Of a stretch of 64,000 nt of DNA, positions 36,207 through 46,408 are shown in pieces (position 1 is the first letter of the stretch; every line of letters begins with the position of its first letter). Location of the stretch: positions 3,410,001-3,474,000 of the forward strand of contig NC_079514.1 in the NCBI RefSeq assembly GCF_000801105.2, in the 5' to 3' direction. Origin of the DNA: Raphanus sativus. Lineage: Eukaryota > Streptophyta > Magnoliopsida > Brassicales > Brassicaceae. Made by a program: the position numbers and the translations under genes. The notes beneath the pieces were generated by a model. The model worked only from the letters and a program-made list of their open reading frames with translations, had not been told where the DNA came from and ran no database searches.

Positions 36207-38630
36207 CTAGTCAACTGGTTGTGTACATTGTGGTTTCGTATGGCCAGTTTCCTTGCAGTTTGAGCATCTCCGTGCCCTGTGTTTCTTCCTGGGTTTGTGT
36301 CCCCTCATCCTAGATAGCTCCAACCAAGATTGCCATCTTGATTTCTTCTGTCTCCCCGGACCACGCTTTACGTTTGGAGGAAAGCATTCTCGTTCCTCAA
36401 TATGTTGTGACACGATAGGATATATATTCTCTGAGTATCCTGCATACAGATGATTCTTTGAGTAAAGTGGACATACAAGTGTGTCGATATGCACACCAGC
36501 ATGTGTTCCAGCTGCTATAGCATGAGAGCAAGGTATTTTCTCCACTCCATAGACACCACAACCACACTTTACATGTTCCAAATCAACCGCACAGTCCATT
36601 TTGCCACCTTTGACAAAGAAACGCCATCCATCAATTGGTTCGACCGTCATCGTATCCGCTATCTCTGATCGAACAGCAAGCAAGTATTCAACACCCCGGC
36701 TATGTACAGTTGGGAGACTCAAAGCATCTTGTCTCCTTTTCCAATACCATTTTCCTAACTTCTGCCTTATGAACTCCAGCAGGAACGGAATCGGAAATCC
36801 TCTTGCTCGCTTCAGTGCGGAATTAATAGATTCAGCGATGTTGCTTGTTTTTATGTTGAACCTGTTCCCCTTACAATAAACCCTTGACCATAGCTTGGCG
36901 TCGGCCTTCTCCAAATACGTTGCAAGTTCCGGGTTTGCACTCCGTATCTCAGCCATGTACCGGTTAAAATCGTGAACCGTGTGCGCATAAGCAGCCCCTT
37001 TCACCAAGTACATGAGATGTTTCCCTTTAAACTTTTTGACAATGTTATCTTGAAGGTGATAATAACATATTCCTCGGGTTGCCCAAGGAAACACCTTCTC
37101 ACACGCACTTTTAATGGCCGCGTGCCGGTCAGAGACTATCACCAGAGGCTTGTCATGAGATATACAACTAGCCAATTTTGTGAAAAACCATTCCCAAGAA
37201 GGTTCATCTTCAGCATCCACGATCCCAAAAGCCAATGGGAATATCTGAAAATTGCCATCTTGTGCGGCTGCAACTAACATAACACCTCCATACTTTCCAC
37301 TTAGGTGAGTTCCATCCACCACAATGACCCTTCTCTGATACTTAAAACCTTTGATAGAAGCTCCAAAAGAGAGAAATAGATACTTAAATCTTTTCTCAGA
37401 ATCAAGTTCTATAGCCGTGATAGAATCAGGATTTGCAATGGAGATTTGCTCGAGATATGAAGGCAGACGCGAATACCCTTCTTCTGCTGATCCTCTCACC
37501 AATTTCTGTGCATATAACAGTGCTCTGTATGAAGTGGTGTAATCAAGCGTCATGCCAAACATGTTCTTCATTGCATCAGTGATATGCTGTGGAGTTATCC
37601 CATCAATGATCCCAACACGATCAATGAAAAGACTACCAACATACTTTGGAGTACAGTGTCTCCGCTGAGCGATTCGGTCTCCAATTGAGCATAAATGTTT
37701 TTCCACATACTTTGTTACCCAAAACGTGTTTGACCCATGTTTCACACTCGCTCTGATCTTCCATCCACAACCGCTAACCCGACATATTGCCACAAGGAGA
37801 GTTTTTGTTGATTTGTATATTCTGAAAGAAAACCTACCCCTCACTGCTGTCAACCGCAGCTCTGAAAGCAGTGCATCCTTGCTAACAAAACTCTGGTTGA
37901 CATAGATGCTGGTACAATCCGATTTTCCTCCTTCAATAGCATTTGTCTTAGCATATGTCTTTTCAATTTCTTCAAAACAAATATTATCATCATCTTCCTC
38001 GTCCTCATCTAGAACCTTTCCATAAAGACTGTAATCCCCACCATTCTGATCCGTTTCACCAACAATAGTGTTATCAGCATCCTCCTCCCCATTTTCCTCC
38101 TCCCCATTTTCCTCCTCCCCATCTTGATTTTCATCTTCAACAGACTCATTATCACCAACATCTTCAAAACATTCATCAGCCTCATCATTATCACCAACAT
38201 CTTCTTCCCATTCACCAGCTTCATCATTATCACCAACATCTTCTTCCCATTCACCAGCTTCATCATTATCACCAGCTTCTTCTCTTTTCTCTGAAACCGT
38301 TTCCACCTTGCTGCGGCTTGATACACAAAGACATACTCTATGCGTTTTGAGTATCTCGAGCAAGTTTCGAACTTGTCTATCACTTGTAACATGAATGGGA
38401 GGACTGCTTGGAGTCATCATCATTTCTGCTGGTAATGAGTAGCTAATCTCCACAGTCACTGATCTCATGTCCAGGTTATAATCTTCTTGAGCCATTGCAA
38501 CAAGTTCAGCATGTGTTGAATCTTCATTCAATAAAAACAATCTTGCTCCTTTGAGATCATCAACCACAAAATCCCAACGGAAATCTCTCAACAACCATTC
38601 TCCATACACTGCATGTAACTTAAAAATCAT
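36207..38630 (-). CDS. MuDR/MULE transposase
   Basis: Uninterrupted transposase of the Mutator superfamily, 807 residues from the ATG at 38630. I chose that ATG because it directly follows a TTTGCAG acceptor; the open frame extends 20 hydrophobic residues further to 38690, likely intron read-through. In the longer numbering: an N-terminal PB1-like region (about 20-120), acidic repeats GDNDEAGEWEEDV (three copies, 140-178) and GEEEN, a DBD_Tnp_Mut zinc region with C-X4-C and C/H (260-345), the MULE domain with VIVVDGTHLSGKYGG (Asp459), IVSDRHAAI (Asp521) and NIAESIN (Glu620) as the likely DDE triad, CYYHL, a SWIM finger CGCGVYGVEKIPCSH (709-723) and a CCHC knuckle CSNCKETGHTKPQC (809-822). All motifs are intact, so it may still be active. 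Confidence 0.93.
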   Translation of the reverse strand: MIFKLHAVYGEWLLRDFRWDFVVDDLKGARLFLLNEDSTHAELVAMAQEDYNLDMRSVTVEISYSLPAEMMMTPSSPPIHVTSDRQVRNLLEILKTHRVCLCVSSRSKVETVSEKREEAGDNDEAGEWEEDVGDNDEAGEWEEDVGDNDEADECFEDVGDNESVEDENQDGEEENGEEENGEEDADNTIVGETDQNGGDYSLYGKVLDEDEEDDDNICFEEIEKTYAKTNAIEGGKSDCTSIYVNQSFVSKDALLSELRLTAVRGRFSFRIYKSTKTLLVAICRVSGCGWKIRASVKHGSNTFWVTKYVEKHLCSIGDRIAQRRHCTPKYVGSLFIDRVGIIDGITPQHITDAMKNMFGMTLDYTTSYRALLYAQKLVRGSAEEGYSRLPSYLEQISIANPDSITAIELDSEKRFKYLFLSFGASIKGFKYQRRVIVVDGTHLSGKYGGVMLVAAAQDGNFQIFPLAFGIVDAEDEPSWEWFFTKLASCISHDKPLVIVSDRHAAIKSACEKVFPWATRGICYYHLQDNIVKKFKGKHLMYLVKGAAYAHTVHDFNRYMAEIRSANPELATYLEKADAKLWSRVYCKGNRFNIKTSNIAESINSALKRARGFPIPFLLEFIRQKLGKWYWKRRQDALSLPTVHSRGVEYLLAVRSEIADTMTVEPIDGWRFFVKGGKMDCAVDLEHVKCGCGVYGVEKIPCSHAIAAGTHAGVHIDTLVCPLYSKNHLYAGYSENIYPIVSQHIEERECFPPNVKRGPGRQKKSRWQSWLELSRMRGHKPRKKHRARRCSNCKETGHTKPQCTQPVD

Positions 38631-38694
38631 CTGCAAATATTCAAAATAAAACACATTAGTAAACATAGAGAAAATGAAGAAGTTCAACAAACAT

Positions 38695-39545
38695 TATCGC
38701 AGACGACTTAGATTTAAGTCGTCCAGAAGACTTAAAGGTAAGTCGTCTAAAGAGGTCACTTTTGCAATTGAAAATTAAAAGGGACGACTTAATTCTAAGT
38801 CGTCCGGCTTTGTTTGTTAAAAAAAAAAATTCAGACGACTTATATATAAGTCGTCTACGAAAAACGGGCTAGTTTTGCATTTGACCGAATCGTGTCAGAT
38901 CTTTGACTATTTCTGGACGACTTATAAATCAGTCGTCTCTGGAAAGTAAAAATTTCAATATTTTATTCAAACTAGACGACTTACACGTAAGTCGTCCCAG
39001 GTTAGTTTTGTAATTGAAAAATAAAACTTGAAATTTAACTTTCTCCAGACGACTTAACTAAAAGTCGTCCAGCTAGACGACTTAATTTAAGGTCGTCCGG
39101 GATAAGCAAGGTTTGGACGACTTAATTGGGAAAAATTCTGGACGACTTTGCTTTCCCCGGACGACTTTAAATTAAGTCTTCTGACGGGACGACTTTATAT
39201 TATGTCGTCTGGTAAAAATTAAATTATGAAGTTTTATTTTTCAACTACAAAACTAACCTAAGACGACTTACACGTAAGTCGTCTAGTTTAATAAAATATT
39301 GAAATTTTAACTTTCCGAGAGACGACTGAATTATAAGTCGTCCAGAAATAGTCAAAGATCTGACACGATTCGGTCAAATGCAAAACTAGCCTGTTTCTCG
39401 TAGACGACTTATATATAAGTCGTCTGGACTGTTTTTTTTCACCAAACAAAGCTGGACGACTTAGTTTAAGTCGTCCGTTTGACCAGAAGACTCATCAGTA
39501 AGTCTTCTACATACAGATGACTTACTTGTAAGTCTTCTACGCGAA
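38695..39545. repeat. Right subterminal array of GACGACTT/AAGTCGTC palindromes
   Basis: About 15 short inverted pairs of the form GACGACTT-n(4-8)-AAGTCGTC, for example AGACGACTTATATATAAGTC near 38834 and GACGACTTACACGTAAGTCG near 38976. Each could form a hairpin. They lie upstream of the transposase start, i.e. in its promoter and leader. Confidence 0.9.
38779..39478. repeat. Long inverted repeat (about 310 bp arms) in the MULE
   Basis: The order of blocks in 38779-39090 recurs as the reverse complement in 39190-39478: GGCTTTGTTTG, ATATATAAGTCGTC, GCATTTGACCGAATCGTGTC, GATCTTTGACTATTTCTGG, TTTCAATATTTTATT, GACGACTTACACGTAAGTCG, GTTAGTTTTGTAATTGAAAA. Identity is high with small indels. The centre near 39130-39180 is itself made of GACGACTT units. 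Confidence 0.88.
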
Positions 39546-40070
39546 CAGATTTTGAAAAAAATTCAAATTCGTACCTTCAACTAGGTGAGATGACTTTGTT
39601 TGCACACAGGGTCTTCTCCAACCACCCAGAACCTCAAACGAAAGCAACCGTAAGTCAAAACGAAAGAAATATGGCTCCAAACAATTTTGAATCAAAAGCT
39701 TCAGTTTTTTGGATGAATATGGAGAGAAAGTGAAAGAAATGTTGTTTTTAGTTCATAACAATTGAAACAGAGAGAGTGTAAAGAGATTTACGTGCATTAA
39801 AGGGCATTAAAAGCTCCAAACAGTTCGTACAAGGTTGTTCCCACTATTCATGGCAGTGGCAATATTGTAAATACTTGAAGAAAATGAGGTTGAGACAGTA
39901 AAGAAGCCATTTTCGAAAAAAAAAAAAAAAAAAGGGTTAATGGCATTTTCGTAGATAAAATGCAGATGTGGGGTTAAAAACTCAAAAAAAAAATGAGTCA
40001 AAAGAAAAGGTTAGTTTTCTGTTTGAATTCAAGTTTTGAGTCACTTTTGCAATAAGCCCTTATTTAAGGG

Positions 40071-43000
40071 CCTGGGATGTAACTACACCTCAAACGATGA
40101 GCAAAGAACATCTGGACGGTTATGACGATGACAAATTATTTATTTCATTGATTTTTTTGTGTTTGTTAGAATCTGCACTCAATTCCCTCTCCAGTAATAT
40201 TTAAGTATACTAGTGCTGTATATGAAAACAATTAATACAATACACAAATGCGAGATGATCTATTTAAATTCGTAGACAAATATTCATAAAATTTGACTGA
40301 TCCGATCTATTATTCATCTTGATTTGATTCGAAAATTTTAGATTATGAATCAAAATAAACAATAAAATTTATATCTTAAAAACAAAACAAATTACAATAC
40401 AAATATTTTTTAAAAGTAATATTCAATCGATCTATTATATTTATATATATTTATATATATACATATATAATTATATATTATTATAAATTATTTTTTATAT
40501 ATTATTTTTATCACTAAATTAATTATTCAATTATTAAAAATAAAAAGTGTACATAATTGAAATTATTTTTAATTTTATTTATGTATGTATTAAAAAAAAT
40601 TGTTTTTACAAATATCTGATAAAATACTGAACTTTTTAATATCAAAATTATCAAATATCTGAAAAGTTATAGATTGAATTGAATCGAATCGAAAAAAATA
40701 TCATCCATGCTAAACGAAAAATGGATCAGTATATTTTAAATTTTTGGATATGTTCCATTCTCACTCTTATACCAGCTTTATAATGAATAAAATAGTTTAG
40801 ATGATTGTTGGCTGCGATCATAAGTTTTATAGCAGATAATTTGAAAGTCTGAAGTATATATAGTATTGTTTGTGTTATTTAAGTGGTGTTTAAAAAAGAT
40901 TTTTATTTTGTTCATAATAATTGATATTCTCATAATTCTAGTATTATTTATTGCTATTTAGAAATTTTGACCAAATACAAAATACTATATTTCTTATTGA
41001 TTAATTAGTTTAATTTAATATTAATGTATAAAATTTTGTGTTTTTTTAGTCTTTTGGTAAAAACTTTAAATACCGGTTAAACTGATTGGGAGGGAGTATA
41101 TTTTTGCGAGGTAAATATATATACATATTTCGAGGTGTGGATTGAAAAGAGACCATGTGACGCATAAATTCACATTGTGTAATCTGAACCACAAGTTTTA
41201 AGATGTCAATTTTTACCTTTACTTTTTCTCCTTTTGTTCGTCAAACAGATCATTTGTTTTCCACTGTTAAATCACTGCCTTTGCATAGCACTTTACCATC
41301 GAGTAACCACACCTTACAGCACAAGAGTTGATTAGTACAAGTTGTAACTTTGAATTTTTTGCTTTAAAAATAAATTTAAGCTATATATTTTATGGTTTAG
41401 ATTTTATTGTTGTAGTTATTTTAAAATTTTAAAAGCACTTAACATAAATATTTTTTTAAGAACTTAACATAAAGTTTTAGAAAAATAGATTCTTAGAGCC
41501 AATATATAATTTTTAAAGACTTTTGGCTATAGTTTTTTACTAAATCTTGATTGCTACGATTTTATTATTGTGAAAAAGTTTAAAATTGTATAGAACACTC
41601 ATAGACATTACCAATCACCCCACGGTATAAAAATTTCTTCTAAATCACAATTCATTAATCATCTCAACGGGGTAAGAGTATTGGAATACAACCGTAATAA
41701 TAATATCCGTACGCAAAACAACCCTACTACATACAAACTACCGTACACCACGGTAACATATCAACAATATGATCTTTTATCAATCTTCCTTTTTTTTTTG
41801 ATAACCCAGGATTTATAATCTTTATCAATCCTTCTTCAATTCCTTTTTATCAGTGTTAGACATTGTTGGCATTATATGATGCACAGTGATCATTTATGGA
41901 TCATCCAGCTTCGTCGATATACTATTTGAACATGTCAGGTAATTTACCTTTCTCTCTTGCTAAATAAATTAGGTGAAAAATAATAATACATTTTCAAAAA
42001 AAGTATATTAGGTATTCCATTTACATATGATCTTAACACTCTTTTATACCCAAATATAATCAGATAATTCAGGCCTTAAGACCGAAGCGATTGAGCCTAA
42101 ATTGTTACGAAAGCATCTAAAACAGGAAGCTAATTATATGTCTTCTTGCATGTGATGTACGTAAAGAATGAATACGTACACGCGTCCGTATCACAGATGA
42201 TAAGAATGCCACCTCTTAAGGAAGCATGAGGGATCATGCATGCATGTCGCATCCATCTCGACCGTTCATTATGCTTAAAATTAATACTTTCTTATATGAT
42301 TTTTATTTTCTAAAAATAATTTATAATATGATTCCACCAAACACTTGTCATATTTGATATGTATCTGTCCCACGATCATGACTACTACGTGATCCCCTTT
42401 ATTCCCCCGTAATTACTCAATTTTATTTAGTATAATCACCATTTCTTGGTCTTATCCACTAATTCAAACTTGTTTTTATTAAACTTTTATTTCAAACATA
42501 CCACGCTTTTGAACATGTATGGGCGTGAAAAGTTAACCTAGTAATTTAGTAAGTGTTTGTTATTATCTATTGCACCCGCAACCGCAACCATAGTAACGTG
42601 GAAATATATAATACCAAACGGAAAATACTAACTCATGTATAAAATACATGTTCGTTATCCACAACTGCAATTAACATTACAATACATAGCACCGGAAAAG
42701 TTCTCACAAACAGGAATTGCAAATTAAACGTTCTAAATATAACTAAAATCGGTCTCTGATAGTGCTTTAATCTATCAGATTCTCTGATACATAACAAGAG
42801 GGATGAAAGTTGAACAGAAGTATCATGTGATCTGCCTCAAAGTCACGTGACACCGTTCACAATGCGGACCACGTGTAGTGTCTTCGAAGCACGTGTCCTT
42901 CCTCGCAGTCCGTTGATCGTAAAACACTGTTCACTTTCCACGTCCCGTTTCGACAAGAATAGATATTTACACGAATTTGTTCAGAGTGTATACGTGGCCG

Positions 43001-46000
43001 AATGATTTTTGGCATTTGACCCGCATTCCAGTAACCGTGACACCGCTGACCGCGCACCCAAGGAATTTCAACTTTGGTTAAGATTATGTCACGTGGCAGC
43101 ATTACCGTGACTCCAACATGTTATGATAGTTTACATCGACGTGAGCATAATGTTGATGTGCAAAAAATTTAGCCACTATCAATATTTTTTGAAAGGGTCA
43201 CACCCGAAACACCTCAAACACACGCTTTTCTGTTTTCTCTTTTCCACAACTTCTATTATTACTTGTCGTTGTTTGGTGATTTTTTGGTTTATATGATTTC
43301 GTATCTATTCAAGTAATAATATATATAGATCCAAGTGATACTGAGACTGAACTGGCGGATTTGGTTACATTCAATGGTATCGATCGAAAGATACTACACA
43401 ATTAGAGTTTACAATTACTTCCCTTTTTACTGAGTGAAGAGATGAATATTCCTAGCATTTGGCTTCGTTAAATTGATTGAGTGATACTTCACGAACTGAA
43501 TGATATTATACTTCACCAAAATGGGTGATTATAGACCTATTAGCTGTTGCAATATAGTCTATCACCAAAATTGATTGGGTGATACTTCACGACCGTCATA
43601 AGTACCCTTTGCATCCTTTGTCTATCTAAAACGAAATATTTGAATCTTAATAATTTTCTGACATAAATTTGACGCTTGGGGTCGACCTATAGAAGTTTAT
43701 GTCGATTTGACTAAGTGGTTTCTGCCTTTCTGGAGATGGGGACCATCATTCGAAACTACAATTACATCATTATAAAATATGCATTATTTGACCAAAGGAA
43801 CGAAATAAATAGAGATATAGATGTGCATTGCAGAAGGGGGAGAAAAAAAACAAGAGCCTACAGATTATTAAGAGGTCTGGAATCTGATTAGTGATGAATA
43901 TATATGCTTCTTTTGTTGTTTAATCAAGCCAGGATCAGGCTTAAAGTTTTAGAGGCTTGATGTAACCCTAATTGTAACAGAGGTGGGCTATGGTGACAAA
44001 ACAAAACAAATCAAAAGAGCTGGGCTGTAAATATATCGTATGGGCCAATAGATGAACATAAATCACAGAGCTGGGCTGTAAATATATCGTATACCCAACA
44101 ACGAAAGATTGTCGCGACTTTGGTGATAAAATGCTATGAATAATTCTCGCAAACAAAGCCATTTTAACAAAAAATAAAGTTCTAACAAAAAAAGTTGTTG
44201 GAAAGCTTTGCACCTTGGTCAGTGACACAAAAAAGAAGAAGCTTTGCACCAAAAGAAAAAAGAAGCTTGGCTTAGGTCAACTAAACGATAAACTTATTTG
44301 TAATAACATGAAACGATTTCTGTCAAGTTAAAAGTTAATTGTTCTTGACAAGAAAAAGAAGAAGATGTAAATTAGTTGATGAAAAAGAAAGTAATGTCTA
44401 ATTAAGAAAATGTGTAAAAATTGTGATACATAAATCAAGTCCTCAAAGGCATTTGATTCTTAGTTTAAGTCACGTTTATTCACTGGATACGCATGGTGAT
44501 ATAAAAAGACTAGGTGATGCACGATATACCAAAGTCTTTGCTATAAACAAAGAAAAAGAACTGCATAACTAACAATAACATGCAACCAATAACCAATAAT
44601 TTCTTCTCTCTTTCTCTAATCTCTAGTATATTTTGCCGTCCAAAAGATATATAAAAAAAAGACGAACCGATAACGGCTTCTGAATATGATAAATAGAATA
44701 GTGGGGGAATCAATTAAGAGTAATTAATATCACAATTTCGAGATAGCAGCTGGTACGCAGTTCTTTCCGGAGATCTCTTCTTTCGGATGGGGATTCCTTT
44801 GATGTACCGAACTTAAATTGTAAATATTTTTAAAGAAAAACATTCACAAATAATTGTATGATGTTTTCATAGGAAACAACGTTAATTTGTCATATATGAA
44901 ATTTAATTTTAAAAGATTTCCTTTCTTCATGCCTCAATAATTGTGTTAGGAAAATATTACATCTAGAATCACTTTATTACTTCTTAAATTACATGTGCAG
45001 TTCCACATGAAACACTCTTTTCCTGTGTTGTTTGACCATCATGCCTTTTAGCACAACTCTCCTGAACCTAACTTTTTTATTGCAACTCTAGTTCTCCATA
45101 TATCAAAAACACTGTCAAGAAGCCTGAGGATATAGAAAATAGATGTCATTAGTTTTGTATTTTAACATTTATAAAATGCCATTTACGAACCGCTGAGTTT
45201 TGAAAGACCTTCGACACCATTGATTTTGGATAACCTGCAGCCAAAACAAGAACACATAAATCAACTACAAGACATGGCAAATGCATGTGAACTCTTATTG
45301 TTTAGCAATTGCAAAGTTAAACCTGAGAGATGGGTTACATTGTTGTGGCTTTGACGATTAGTAACATGTTCTACTAATCTTGTCCATAAAAAAATTGTCC
45401 ACGCAACCTTGTCCACATAATTTTGTTTAGAAAACATTGTCCACAACGCATTTTGACTTTTCCTTGTTCACAAATCACAGTCACATTGGTTTGTGTAATA
45501 ACTTTCTTGTTATGTAATCTTGTCAATAAAGTTTCATCTACAATCTATTGTGATTTGTACATAGAAGATCCTCCATGTTTCTCCATCTACTTCTTTTCGT
45601 CCGTGGTTGTTTCGGCAATCCATGTCCACATATATTTTTGTATAATGTAAAAATATAAATATAAAAATGGATCTTAAATTGTAAAAAATATTTTAATAAA
45701 ATTTATTATAACCAATATATGGTTTTATATATCCGCAATTTTGAGAAAAAGTAAATGCAAACAGAAGGTGAAATGAATAATATACCATAAATATAAAGAA
45801 GAAGAAAAAAGTTAATATGAGTCATTGGATTGGTCAGATTTTTATACATGTGGTTCAGATTAAAGTTCGAGATTCCTAAAACTCAGATATCATGTTGTTT
45901 TCCCCATGAAGCATAACCCACTGGTTCCCACGAGGACCATTTTGACAAATCAATCCCTTGGTTCCACCAGAAAGTATTCCACGAATGGGAAGTGTATCAC

Positions 46001-46320
46001 AATGTAAAACAAAGACACAATGTGTCTTTCTATGTAACCAACTCTTGTGTTAGACAACGTTTTAAATAATGAATGCATCATCGGCCGATAGCGTCAACGT
46101 TCTTAAAGTCTGTTCCCACCCTTGCATTACGATGATTGTATTAGTATATATGACTAATGAGAAACACATGACTGATGCAAATTAAAATAGCTTAGTTATA
46201 TTAACTAGTTATACATTATAACAATTACGTAGAAGACGTGCAGTTTCATGCAACATTAACACATATTTTAGAGTTAGTACATCATCTAATCTCAGTCTCT
46301 CTCTCTCTGGACTCCATCTG
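40071..46320. other. 6 kb AT-rich region without a recognised gene
   Basis: I read no gene here on either strand; ORFs are short and without recognisable motifs. Notable details are a cluster of CACGTG motifs (42844-43095) and a 24 bp direct repeat (GAGCTGGGCTGTAAATATAT plus CGTA) at about 44018-44041 and 44069-44092. In Arabidopsis a NAC gene (At4g29230) lies between the LRR and PFK genes; I see no trace of its coding sequence. Confidence 0.5.
42844..43095. promoter_or_regulatory. Cluster of G-box (CACGTG) motifs
   Basis: Four exact CACGTG hexamers at 42844, 42870, 42890 and 43090, with further ACGT cores (TACGTGG near 42990, ACGTCC near 42940). G-boxes bind bZIP and bHLH factors and in ABRE context give ABA response. 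No gene starts nearby. Confidence 0.5.
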
Positions 46321-46408
46321 GCTATATAAATCTCATCTCTCTGATTGTATCTACACATCCAAATACTTTTGAATCCAGACTTGACTCCTTAGCCAAAGAG
46401 TACACAAA
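46321..46408 (+). promoter_or_regulatory. GGT copy 1 TATA box and leader
   Basis: GCTATATAAAT at 46321-46331, about 80 bases upstream of the ATG at 46409, preceded by a CT-rich tract (46295-46310). Confidence 0.6.

Larger units (their letters stand above)
35910..40070 (-). mobile_element. Autonomous-type Mutator (MuDR-like) element with palindromic subterminal arrays
   Basis: A full-length MULE transposase gene (36207-38630) is flanked on both sides by many copies of GACGACTT and AAGTCGTC: at least eight on the left (35925-36205) and about 30 on the right (38700-39540). I set the right edge provisionally at the end of a GTCACTTTTGCAATAAGCCC-type motif near 40060, and the left edge is in the assembly gap, so termini and target duplications are unproven. 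An array of short palindromes next to a MuDR gene suggests binding sites for its own transposase. Confidence 0.75.

Noticed and set aside
35925..39545. CRISPR-like regularity of GACGACTT repeats
   Set aside because: Eukaryotic context, variable spacing, palindromic units and an adjacent MULE transposase; not a CRISPR array.
42857..43102. 81-codon minus-strand ORF
   Set aside because: Overlaps the G-box cluster, no recognisable protein family, no splice partner.
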